Positions 11,726 to 24,229 of a stretch of DNA of 64,000 bases are shown piece by piece. Source of the stretch: Trigonopsis variabilis (lineage: Eukaryota > Ascomycota > Trigonopsidomycetes > Trigonopsidales > Trigonopsidaceae); the NCBI GenBank assembly GCA_003707065.3, contig PPXM03000010.1:248001-312000 (forward strand). The letters are read 5' to 3'. The translations under genes were made by a program, and so were the position numbers. A model generated the notes under the pieces. That model was given only the letters and a program-made list of their open reading frames with translations, was not told the origin of the DNA and did not search any database. Position 1 is the first letter of the stretch. Each line of letters starts with the position of its first letter.

Positions 11726-12742
11726 TTCTGCCGTGTTAAAAGGACTTGTCGATCGATGCCTTTGGGAGAATGAGTGCTACAGCGAGCTACGCAAACCTTT
11801 TATCAAAAGGTGTATAATATGTATCTCCCAGTTGAAGAAGCTTTTAGATTCCCAGGTAATGAGATAAAGAAGGGGTACAGCTGGCGTGTTATATTCAGTA
11901 GCAAACGATGAATAACTGGAATGCCAATAATAAATTGAAAACTAATCGGCCCATACTGAACTTGCGGACGGTTCCCAAAGTTTTGCAACTCGAAGCTAGC
12001 TTTTAAGCTATCCACGTGGCTTTGGCAAATATCGAAATGAGACCACTCACTGTAAAAGATTTGAGTACAATGCTTAGCCACTCGTTATAAATATCAGCAT
12101 AAAATCAAGTGCCTTAGGCTACTATTAATATCTAAAGTTGATTCAAGTGTCAATTTTAATTAACATCGTACAAACGCCTATAAGCAGGAAGGGTGGTCCG
12201 CTTCTCTCACAGAGCATGGTTCGAGACAAAGATGGTGAGAGCACAAATATTATGAACAACATCAGGCACGTAATTCACAACGATGTGCAAGTTAAGGCAC
12301 ATGAGAATTTCTCATGAAAAATCTTCGTACAAACTACGATCGCAACGCTAAGGTTACGAATAGCTGAAAAAATGCATTGTGCACTTACGTTACTTCATCT
12401 TCCCACACCGCTACACTGTATCTTCCCCAAACACGACAGTCCATCTGAAACCCTGATCCATTTCCGAACTTTCTCTCTCTAAACACATTCTTGTTCTCTC
12501 AACTACAACGCATTGAAGATCATCCTGTCTTAATTGTTCTCTCAAACGTCAGCTCGACTAATACTTCTTTCTTTTTGGAGTCGGCGCTGTGTTTACTGTA
12601 CTTGCTAGTTTGCACATATCTTGACATACTTAGCGTTCTTTCCACAAAATCGGTTACGTCGCTATAGTTATATTTGTGGCCGTTGCATTTCCTTGCTTCT
12701 AGTCGGTCCATTTGCTTTAATATTGCTGTATTAGGGTTTGGT
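11726..12742. other. Intergenic, divergent promoter region
   Basis: About 1 kb lies between the divergently transcribed K+/H+-exchange-related gene and SRF1. Frames at 11803-12081 and 12520-12816 on the reverse strand have no domain features. The region probably contains both promoters. No RNA gene was recognised. Confidence 0.55.
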
Positions 12743-13862
12743 ATGACTGAAAGACGGTTACAAGATCTGCATACGACAGGACATCTGGGTACGATCAACT
12801 CTATCGCAAGCAGCAAATCTCATTCTACTGGACAGAGTCTAGCTGATCGCTCAGATTCGGTCCATAGAGCGATGAGTAATAACTCTCTGGACGTTCGAGA
12901 TTTACCTCGGCAGTACGTCTATCCGATTCAAAGCATTACCACAGTTCCCAGTAAGTTTGAAAATATAGCTTGCTATTCTAACTTTTAAGTATGGGTTCGA
13001 AATCTGTCTATCGCTGAGGCTCAGATAAAACCACTCGATGGTAAAGTGGACAAATACGCAACCTTATTTAATGAATCACGGCTACCCTGTGATCCAGGGA
13101 TGATACGGTTTACAGCAGAAGACCTGGAGAGGATGCAACCGTTAGGAGGCCCCGAGTATCGAACGGATCAAAAGTCAACTTATGATGAAAAAAGAGAGAA
13201 GAAATTGGATTTTTCTGAACGATTGGCTCAAGCTAGAGCTAAGTTAGCTGATCCTTCGGAACGAAGACCATTTATTTTAGGAATATTGAGTAAGAATCCT
13301 TTTATTCCTCTTACTCTGCGATTAATTATTTTTTGCTTCTGTAGCATAGCTCTCGGGTTGGCATGCTCGATTTTCAGAAAGACTACCGAAGTATCATTAT
13401 CTGAGTTGACTCAACAGCCATCGACAATTATGGCCATCTGCGTGCAGAGTATAGCGTTAGTATACCTTGTCTATATTACCCGAGATGAGTATAGCGGCAA
13501 GCCCCTAGGATTGCGCTCAGCGCGATCGAAGCTGCGAGTAGTTATGTTGGATTTAGTATTTATTATTTTCTCTAGCGCTAATCTTTCACTTGCTTTTAAT
13601 ACCCTGTATGATCAAGAATGGGTTTGTACTTCTGATGATGGGGTAAGCATGACGATGTCGATGACCAGAAGCTCACTCATAGTCTTTAGATCAAGTCTTC
13701 TTTGATGGCAAGCTCTGTGTACGGCAACGGACTCTCTGTGCATTTTTATTCCTCGTGTTATTTATGTGGGTCTTGACTTTTTCAGTATCTATCTTCAGGT
13801 GAGTGCACTTCCAGTGCCGTACTAACTCAAGGCTCATTGAGCAGTTCACGCGGAATTTGTGA
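12743..13862 (+). CDS. SRF1: Regulator of phospholipase D Srf1
   Basis: Srf1 is a multi-pass membrane protein that in budding yeast positively regulates the phospholipase D Spo14. Four exons are proposed: 12743-12950, 12990-13642, 13683-13798 and 13832-13862, giving 335 residues. The introns are 39, 40 and 33 nt, the last with TACTAAC directly before its acceptor CTCAAG. Four hydrophobic segments lie at about residues 175-197, 214-233, 252-275 and 300-322. Family signatures are FILGILSKNPFIPLTLRL, QPSTIMAICVQSIALVYL and SGKPLGLRSARSKLR. The third and fourth exons were placed by requiring the frame RQRTLCAFLFLVLFMWVLTF to stay open. A continuous read-through of the intron at 13643 would instead stop early. 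The likely partner, SPO14, is at about 51-56 kb in this window. Confidence 0.88.
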
Positions 13863-14187
13863 CTGGCGTTAAGGCTAAAATTTGGTTCATGGTTTGATGT
13901 AGCAAAACATACTCTTCTTGCAGGTTTCAATGATAATCGAATAGCGCGTAGCAGCAACACTACAGCGAAATTTTTGATAAACCAGGCATCCTTGCGAGGC
14001 ACATATTAGTTACCATCGGAAACTAGTTCACAGCGATTTACATCTTTATCTTTAAGTTATCACTGCTAGGCTGATTGAGGGCGGTCATTTTCCATTACCT
14101 CCATGGTTTGGTTACTTGGGCGTTACAGAATACGGTCATCTAGCCTAGCCTACTCGTTACCTGGAGATTGACGGAGCTTGCAAAACA
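13863..14187. other. Intergenic, SRF1 3' / cullin 5' region
   Basis: A 325-bp gap between two same-direction genes. A reverse frame crossing 13691-14002 lies over SRF1 exons and has no domain. No other feature is seen. Confidence 0.5.
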
Positions 14188-16792
14188 ATGCCTCATCCGG
14201 TGACTCAGTTGCCTAGATCAGATGATTTAGAATCAACGTAAGTATATGTTATCCTAACAAGACTTCTGGAAATCAGCTTTCAGTAGTTTTTATGATTTAC
14301 CATTTGGTGACCAAGAGAACCTCCCTCCAGGTGGTTTTGAGGGATTCAAGGTGAACAGGAACTAACGTTTCAGATGGGCCTTTGTTCAGAATGGTGTTGA
14401 GCAAATCATGTTGAAGAATCAAGAAGAAGGATTGACACCTACGATGGTATGGGCATCAGCGCGAGCCTACTTATTGACCGCTCTAGTACATGCATATTTA
14501 TACTGCCATCCACAATTTCTGCACTTGTCAAAAACCATTAATTAATAGAGGGTTGCACGGGCCTTCATCTGGAGTCAGAGGAGGTAGGTTTCTATTTCGC
14601 GACTGGATGACTGATCATAAGCACATTTATTAGGATCCGATCTTTATAGAAACTTGATGCAATATCTGAACAGTCATTTGACTGTTATCAAGCACGTGAG
14701 TAGCATATCATGGAGGGGTTTAGTGTTTTTATAACCCGGAGCTTGTGTTGTTGGGCATTACTAATTGTAGGAATCAATGAAATATACTGACGAGAGCTTG
14801 TTATTGTTTTATAACCAAATGTGGACGCGATATACCAATGGAGCGCGATATTTGAACCATATATTTGAGTATTTGAACAGATATTGGATCAAACGCGAAC
14901 GGGAGGATGGAAATCGAAGCATATGTGATATCAATACGTCGTGCCTTGTCCGCTGGAAAACAGATTTTTTCATGCCCATTCGTGACCAGTTAGTGACGAC
15001 GGTATTATCTCAAATTGAAAAGCAGCGAATGGGAGAGGTGATTGATGTGGCCACATTGAAATCAACAATTCAGTCGTTCGTCTCGTTAGGATTGGATGAC
15101 AGTGACCCTAAAAAATTGAATCTTCAAGTCTATAAGGAGCAGTTTGAGGCCAGTTTTCTTAAAGAAACCGAGCTGTTTTATAGCAGTGAAAGCGAGACTT
15201 TCTTAGCTAATAACAGCGTGGTCGAATATATTAAGAAAGCCGAAATACGACTAAATGAAGAAAACAATCGAGTGGATATGTACCTTCACTCTACCACGCT
15301 ACAGCCGTTGGAGAATGTTTGTGAACAGGTGTTGATAGAACAACATTCAGACGTCTTGCAACAGGAGTTCCAACCGCTGCTTGACAACGATCGAAGGGAA
15401 GATTTGAAGCGGATGTACTGCTTACTGTCCCGGATCAAGTCAGGGCTGGACCCCTTGAAACCACGATTTCAAGAGCACGTTAAAGTTCAAGGACTGGCTG
15501 CTATAGACAAGCTCGTCCAAGAAAGTTCTGCCATCAATATTGAGCCACGGGCATTTGTTGATGCTTTATTGCGAGTCCAATCCGTGTATTCATCGCTTGT
15601 TAGAGTCTGCTTCCAGAACAACCCCGATTTTGTCAAAGCTCTGGATAATGCCTGTCGAGATTTTATTAATAAAAATAAAGTTTCTCAATCGAATTCTGCT
15701 CGCTCTCCCGAGTTATTGGCCAAGTACAGTGATCAACTGCTTCGCAAGAATTCCAAAACTAGCGAAGAAGGAGGAGATCTGGAACCAAAGCTGGATGATA
15801 TCATGACTATTTTTCAATATATCGATGATAAAGATGTCTTTCAAAAGTTTTATACCCGCCTTTTATCACGGCGACTGGTTAGCAACACCTCAGCATCGGA
15901 AGATGCGGAGGCCAGCATGATTTCAAAGCTGAAGGAAGTGTGTGGATTGGATTACACTCATAAATTGCAACGCATGTTCCAGGATATGACGGTCTCGGCT
16001 GACTTAGAAAGTTCCTTTAAGGAATACTGTCAGAATCTCGATGAGGGTGAGTCATCGCCTGATTTTGATTTCTCGATTTTAGTTCTGGGCACCAATTTTT
16101 GGCCAATGCAGCCTCAAACTACTTCATTCAAGTTGCCCGATGAAGTTTTGCATAAATATGAGCGCTTCCAGACGTTTTATCAGCAGAAGCATTCGGGTAG
16201 AAAGCTAAGCTGGTTATGGACGTTGTCACGAGGAGAGTTAAAGGCCAATTTTGGAAAAGGGTCAAAAATAGGTTATACATTTCAAGTATCTACATACCAA
16301 ATGGCAATTCTGCTGGCTTACAATAACACAAACTCTTGCACGATAGAGCAACTGTCTGAGTTGACGGATATCCCCCTCGATAACCTTACTCAGGCATTGA
16401 CCATCCTTGTTAAGGCCAAAGTCTTATTATTATCCCCTGCTGGTGCTGGCGTGGGTGCAGCCAAGACGGCATATACACTCAACACCGATTTTAAGAGCAA
16501 GAAGATGAGGGTAAATCTGAATCTGATGACTAAGAGCGAACAAAAGCAAGAGACTGAGAATACACAGAAAACTATTGAAGAAGACCGTAAGATACTTCTT
16601 CAGTCCGCCATAGTGCGGATCATGAAAGCCCGCAAAGTGCTACGGCATGTCACGCTGGTGCAGGAGACTATCCAGCAGATCAAGTCTCGATTCAACCCTA
16701 AAATTGCTGACATCAAGCGATGTATTGACTTTCTGATCGAGAAGGAGTATCTAGAGCGAGTGGATGGTGAAAAGTATAGCTATCTAGCTTAG
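14188..16792 (+). CDS. CDC53: Cullin-1, SCF ubiquitin ligase scaffold (Cdc53)
   Basis: Cullin-1 is the scaffold of SCF ubiquitin ligases. Its N-terminus binds Skp1/F-box proteins and its C-terminus binds the RING protein Rbx1. Five exons (14188-14237, 14374-14446, 14487-14583, 14634-14695, 14771-16792) give 767 residues with phases that all agree. The first exons encode TWAFVQNGVEQIML, then GVRGGSDLYRNLMQYLNSHL, typical of the cullin-1 N-terminus. The C-terminal cullin homology region includes IQQLSEL-type winged-helix sequence. The neddylation segment IVRIMKARKVLRH is followed by the closing EYLERVDGEKYSYLA. The first intron is 136 nt, long for this window. The last 126 bp before GPH1 are shared 3' space, since the two genes converge. 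Confidence 0.95.
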
Positions 16793-16917
16793 CTCTGAGC
16801 TGGCTGGTTAATGCAAGGAACGATGGCACAGGTGAGTGGCCAATACGACGTTTATGTACTGTAGCTTGTAATGAAGAGTAACAACAAAAGAAAATGAATA
16901 CGAGTCGCAAGAAGAAT

Positions 16918-19900
16918 CTAGTTCTGGTCAAAGTCTTCAAGTCCCCAGATGTCTCGAGCGTAATCGGAAATGGCACGGTCAGAAGAAAAGAAGCCAGAGC
17001 GGGCAACAGCGAGGATGGATTTCTCAATCCAACTAGATCGGTCCTTGTAGACTTTCGAGATCTTACTTTGCGCGTCAATATACGATTGAAAGTCAGCGTT
17101 AACAAGGTAATAATCATTGCCATTGCCCTCAATGGATTGCAAGAGAGGCTCGAAAATATCGGGCGAGCCATAAGTACCGCTTCTAATAGAGTTGAACACA
17201 TCGACCAAAGGCGTACAGAGAGGCGTAGGGTGATAAGTCTGTTGATAACGGATATCGTCAACTTCTGTGGCTAACTTGCCAAATGAAAAGACATTGTCTT
17301 CGCCGATTTCCCGAGCAATCTCGACATTTGCGCCATCAACAGTTCCAATGATCAAGCCACCATTCAAGATGAACTTCATATTGGAAGTGCCACTAGCTTC
17401 AGTGCCGGCGGTGGAGATATGCTCAGAAATATCTGAAGCCGGTATGATAATTTCTGCCTTAGAGACGTTGTAGTCCGGAATAAACACAACTTTGAATAGC
17501 TGATTGGTCTCAGCATCATTATTGACAACAGTCGCAACAGAGTTAATCAGCTTAATGATGATCTTGGCCATGTAGTAGCCGGGAGCACTCTTTCCTCCAA
17601 AGATGGAAACTCTGGGAAGTTCTGCTTTTCTTTCTTCGGGAGACAACGATTTCAGACGAATATAGCGGTGAATACAGCCGAGAATGTTCAACTGTTGACG
17701 TTTGTACTCGTGAATACGCTTGACATGCACGTCAAATAAGGCATGAGGATCAACTAGAATACCCAAGACCTTTTTAATATATGTAGCCAGTTTGATTTTG
17801 TTGTTCAGCTTGATATCTTCCCATTTCTTTTGGAACGCGGGATCTTTGGCGTGGCCTTCAAGTCCTTTAAGAAGATCTAAATGAGTCAGGAACTTATAAT
17901 CCTCCAAAGTCGTTGCAATAAGAGAGCTTAGTTCCGGGTTTGCTTGATTTAGCCAGCGTCTGGGAGTAATTCCATTAGTCACGTTAATAAATTTCTCTGG
18001 GCCAAATATTTTGACAAAGTCCTTGAAAATTGTCTCTCTGATGATGGTCGAGTGGATCTCAGCAACTCCATTCACCTTATGAGACCCAATAATAGCCAGG
18101 TAAGCCATGCGAACGTATTTTTGGGTCCCTTCTTCAATGATGGAGACTCGACGGAGCAAGTCTCGATCGTTCGGGAACTTTTTCTCAACATAGTGTAGAA
18201 AGTTCATGTTGATGTCATAGATAAGCTCCATATGGCGCGGTAAAAGCTTTTCAATCATGGCTACTGGCCATTTTTCAAGCGCCTCCGGTAGAACGGTATG
18301 ATTGGTATAGGCAATAGTGTTGACTACAATATCCAAAGCATCCTTGTAGTACAAACCCTCCTCGTCAATCAGAATACGATAAAGTTCAACCACACAAAGA
18401 GTCGGGTGAGTATCGTTCAACTGAATAGCAACCTGATCTGGAAACTCTTTGAAAGACTGGTGAAACTTTTTGAAGCGTCTGACGATATCATGCAAAGAGG
18501 CAGCAACCCAAAAGTATTGCTGTTTTAGTCTCAATTCTTTGCCCGCATAAAAATTGTCATTAGGGTAGAGGACAGCAGTGATAGTCTCGGCACGTTGTTG
18601 TTCTCGAACAGCTGAGTCGTAGTCTCCCTCGTTGAACTTGGTGAAATCAAACTCCCGCGTAGGCTTAGCAGACCATAGGCGGAGATTTGTGGTGTTTTCT
18701 GTACCATATCCCGGTACCGGCACATCATATGGAACGGCTTCAATAACTTCACCGTTTTCCCATACAGTGACCGGATTTCCATCGTCATCATAGGTCTTTC
18801 GAGTGTTACCGTAGAACCTAATGGTAACCTGAATTTCAGTACGGGCTAATTCCCAGGGATTAGCAAATTCCAGCCAGTAGTCAGGCTGTTCAACTTGATA
18901 TCCGTCGACAATCTTCTGCTTAAAGATTCCGTACTGATATCGTAGTCCATATCCCCAGCCAGGAATTCCGGTAGTAGAGATCGAATCCATAAAACAAGCC
19001 GCCAATCGCCCCAATCCTCCGTTACCCAGTGCTGCATCAGGCTCAGTATCGATCAAGTCTTCTAATCTGAATCCTAGAGATGAGGTACCATCCTGAGTAA
19101 TCTCTTTGGCTCCAGTATTTAACAAGGCGTTATCCATTGATCTTCCCATCAAAAACTCAAGAGAAAAATAATAAACCCGTTTGGGATTCTCCAGCGTTTG
19201 GTTCAATTGAGTTTTGTTCCATGCAACAATGAGCCTATCTCGGATAGCTCTGGCAGTAGCTTGATATGCCGCCAAGTTGTCACAGTTATATATACTCCGT
19301 GCCAGTGTAGTTTCAACATGACGAACAAATTCAATCTATTGATTAGCCGCGGGATTGAAACATAATCACTCACCTCGAATTCTTCCTTCGACTCAAATTC
19401 AGTAATATCAAACTTTTTCCATTCATCTTGAACAGTCTTGGGAAATATCTTAATGAACTCGGTCATTTGAGCGGGAACTAACCCTGTCGGAGTTCTCTGG
19501 TAATTAGTGACTATACAATTAAGGCCAAGAGCTCATTTCAAAAGTGCAGATATAACTGATACCTGAAAATACCATTGCAATATGAAAAGAATACCATTCA
19601 GTGGGCGTTATTCTCTGGCAATTCTATCTCAGCAAGTTAACAGGAGTGCTCACTGTGTAGAAAGTACGTAGACTTTATTTCACCAGTATAACCAGTAAAA
19701 AACTATCCAACTTTCCCATGAGTCAGTCTTATTCCCAAAACTTCTTGTTCTCGGAAATGACTTAGCCGTAGGCATCTCGAGGTGACACTTGCGATGTCCT
19801 GGGCGATGACTATTGGCTCTTGATGGCCACGTCCTATGAGGTGTTTGGATCCGGAGCAGAAAAACTTTATGTTCGACTTCTGACAAAGACTCAATTCGAC

Positions 19901-19997
19901 TTTTCTAACAACGCCTAGCTTGCACCACTTGAAACGAGCTGGTCCGGCACCTTCTGTCTCAACTTACCTTGTGATGATATCCGTCAGGAGGTGCCAT
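16918..19997 (-). CDS. GPH1: Glycogen phosphorylase
   Basis: This enzyme releases glucose-1-phosphate from glycogen using pyridoxal phosphate. Three exons are proposed: 19968-19997 (10 codons, MAPPDGYHHK), 19374-19496 and 16918-19335, for 856 residues. The second intron is 38 nt. The first intron is 471 nt, far longer than others here. Joining exon 1 to exon 2 restores HHKRTPTGLVPAQ, which matches the conserved fungal N-terminus, and the frame is continuous. Core signatures are HVETTLARSIYN, GNGGLGRLAACFMDS and the PLP-lysine region EASGTSNMKFILNGG. The C-terminus GLEDFDQN is near the usual end. The family call is certain. The tiny first exon is an inference. The 20.0-20.5 kb region is presumably the promoter. 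Confidence 0.95.
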
Positions 19998-20506
19998 GTT
20001 GCAAACCTTTATAATATTATTTAAATCTAAAATATATTTTAGCCTTCAATCTCAAATATTGTCCAATTTCCATTTGAGTCAAACAAGCCTTGTCCGTATC
20101 GGCCGTGGGCTTGCTGGGCTTGCAGAGGACTAGTCTTACCTCTTTGATCGAGCAGATAAATGCAAAAAGTCCACAAACTAGTCAATTGATCGACTCGGTA
20201 GTATGTTGGCTCTTTTATTCCCAGTAAGTAGGGAACGGAAGAACGTGGCAGGATGAAAGGCAGAGAGATGAGTAGCGGTGGGGGAACTCACAAGTGGCCT
20301 CATGAAACTGCGTCAACGCTACAGAGCCGAAGGTGTGCGTTCCTAAAAGGGTTCAGTCGCCTAGACAGACCAGGCAACCCAAATACTAATACTATGGAGA
20401 TTGCTAGGAGTTAGGAGAAACATGCACCAATAAATACGAATATCAACATCCAAACAGTCCTTGAAAGTAAACACAACTGAACTACCACACCTTTAATGCA
20501 CAAAAA
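19998..20506. other. Intergenic, GPH1 promoter region
   Basis: About 510 bp between the glycogen phosphorylase start and the G-alpha stop codon, both on the reverse strand. I see no ORF or RNA gene and no clear stress-response (AGGGG) element cluster. Confidence 0.5.
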
Positions 20507-21948
20507 CTAGAGAATTCCGCTGTCACGGAGGGCGTTTTGAAGAATAGTTTCCTTAACGGCGGCAAAGACAAGCCTGATATTAGACGTATCGGTGGCTTGG
20601 GTCAAGTGAGGATAAATGTTCAAACTAGATTTGTTGACCTGGGTGAACCGCCAGAGGATGTATTTTGCAGCACTGTTGACGTCATCCTTGCCGGTATAGT
20701 CAGGGAAATAATCTTCCAAGGGCGATTTTTTGATTTTTTCTCGGAAAATATCAATTTTGTTGAGGAAAAGAATAATACTTGTCCGGGAAAACCAGCGGCT
20801 GTTGACAATGGAGCTGAAGAGAATTAAGGATTCGTTCATTCGATTCTAAGGTCTAAGTAATTGCCCTTTGTTTCTGACTCACCTGTTTCTGATCTTCAAG
20901 AAGAACTTGATCGTATTCGCTCAATGCCACACAGAAAATGATACATGTCACGTTCTCAAAACAGTGGATCCATTTCTTTCTCTCACTCCGTTGGCCGCCA
21001 ACATCAACCAGGCTACAATGTTAGATTACACAAGCACAAACAATTAGGATACTCACTGGATAGGAATATTTCCCATATTGAAATAGGTCTCGTAGATCCC
21101 AGTAGTCTTGATTCTAGCTCGTAGAATATCGTCCGTGTTTGGCTGATAAGTTGGCTGTCCAATCCGTGGCACATTTTCAAGAAAACTAAACAGTTAGTTC
21201 TAGGAAGATAATCGAAAATAGCTCACTATTGAGTAGAATCCCAAAGATAATAGTCATGACGATTGCTCAGAGCTTCGTAAGCGGGGTCTTTCAATAAGAA
21301 AGCGGCCATTTTTGTAATTTGGGGATCAAGAGGACGGGTGGGGTCAGAGTCGATTGAGATTTCGAGAAACTCATCAAAATTTTGCTGACGTTAGTGGAAA
21401 TGTCTCAATAAAAAAGTGACAACAAAAAAAGCACTAAATGGCATTTAAATAGAACAAGATAACAAGTTATCCTCTAAAATTTTGTTTGCTTCCTCATTCA
21501 ATGGGTGGATAAGATATTCTTCCATTTGTATAGGCTGAGCGAATATTATGACAGGTTTATAGATTTTCACTTTATACTTACCATAGTGTAAGAGTCTTCT
21601 TTCTCGGCCTCGTGCAGCTTTATTCCTTCAATTATAGATTTGCAACAGTCCAAGACGTTTTTAAACACTGTGTTTCGGTATAAGGCTAGCTCCTCTGGTG
21701 AATAGCCATTCTGGTGAATAATCTTCATCTGCCTGACAATAGTAGACTTTCCACTCTCTCCAGCACCTTCATGTTAATTATTTATAATCAAACGCCTCAC
21801 CTAATAGCAGCAACTTATATACAGTATTGCCCTTTTGGTCTTTTTCCACTGCCAAAGGAAGAGTATTTCTCCTTTGTACAGGAGCTACCTTTTGTACATT
21901 ATTCTCAGTTGACTCGTTCGGGCTTTCTTTTGATCCCATACACCCCAT
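20507..21948 (-). CDS. Heterotrimeric G-protein alpha subunit
   Basis: A membrane-bound GTPase switch for nutrient or pheromone signalling. Seven exons are read on the reverse strand: 21801-21948, 21582-21766, 21464-21534, 21227-21384, 21057-21185, 20883-21012 and 20507-20845, about 385 residues. The N-terminus MGCMGSKES has the Gly-2/Cys-3 pair used for myristoylation and palmitoylation. P-loop GAGESGKST, switch [14 protein letters not shown], the NKID-type guanine motif [11 protein letters not shown] and the TCAT-equivalent [12 protein letters not shown] are all present. The protein ends DSGIL. Between exons 3 and 4 (about 21385-21465) I could not find a canonical donor that keeps the frame. 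Every other junction agrees. It may be the cAMP-pathway type, but I did not assign the group. Confidence 0.92.
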
Positions 21949-22487
21949 GATGATGATAAGCTGCTAGAGAAATCTTCAACGTATCAAGGGAGTTCAAGTT
22001 AGAAAGATAAAGCCACCGATCGTCATGATGAAAACCACGTGACTGGGGTTGGCATACTGCACGACTACAAGCAAGTGCTAAATCGAAAGATGGTGATTGT
22101 TGACCATCAGAAGATCTTGTATGTTTAACTATAATTTTGAGCATCAAGTTTATTAATCCATTCTCCAGCCGTTTCATGCTATTAACGGCATTGGGACCAA
22201 AAGAACTAACTGGAGATAAAAGTCAAAGAGACTTGGTACCCTAGAAACGGTATCAAAAACGCGGGCATCTAGCGAATGATATAGATATTATTTATCTAGA
22301 TTTGCCTATGCGACTACTAAAGAATTTAAGGGTCATCCATCATCGGTAACACATGAGTTACACATCGGGCAGTGTTGCAGAGGAAGGATGAGGAATAAGG
22401 TAGCAACGTCGGGGTCACTAGGCTTGCATTGGTTTCAGTCTAGACAAGTTAGATCAATTAATAAAGGAGAAAGGAATACGGTAGTAG
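21949..22487. other. Intergenic, divergent promoter of G-alpha and MAP kinase
   Basis: About 540 bp between two divergently transcribed signalling genes. A 90-codon reverse frame ending at 22177 overlaps the G-alpha start and is not supported. No other feature is recognised. Confidence 0.55.
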
Positions 22488-23976
<1,489 letters not shown>

Positions 23977-24229
23977 ATATTTAATAGATGTATTTTACTA
24001 CCTTACATTGAGATTCAACGTGACATTCATTCAACCTCGCAGCCACGTAGATAAACGCTCCAACAGGAAGCAGGAGTGAAAAGTTTATGTGTCCAGGCTC
24101 TCTTTAATTATTTGCATACCCGGATACTCGCAGAACTTTTGACTCTCTTTTGATAACGCTTTCACACACGAACGTGACTCTGTGTAACGACTAAGGGCAA
24201 GATTTCGATCCATAGCATCAACCTTGTCA

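Noticed and set aside
11803-12081. 92-codon reverse frame
   Set aside because: Intergenic chance frame with no conserved features.
19497-19967. snoRNA inside the long GPH1 intron
   Set aside because: I looked for C (RTGATGA), D (CTGA) and H/ACA boxes in the right order and did not find a convincing set.
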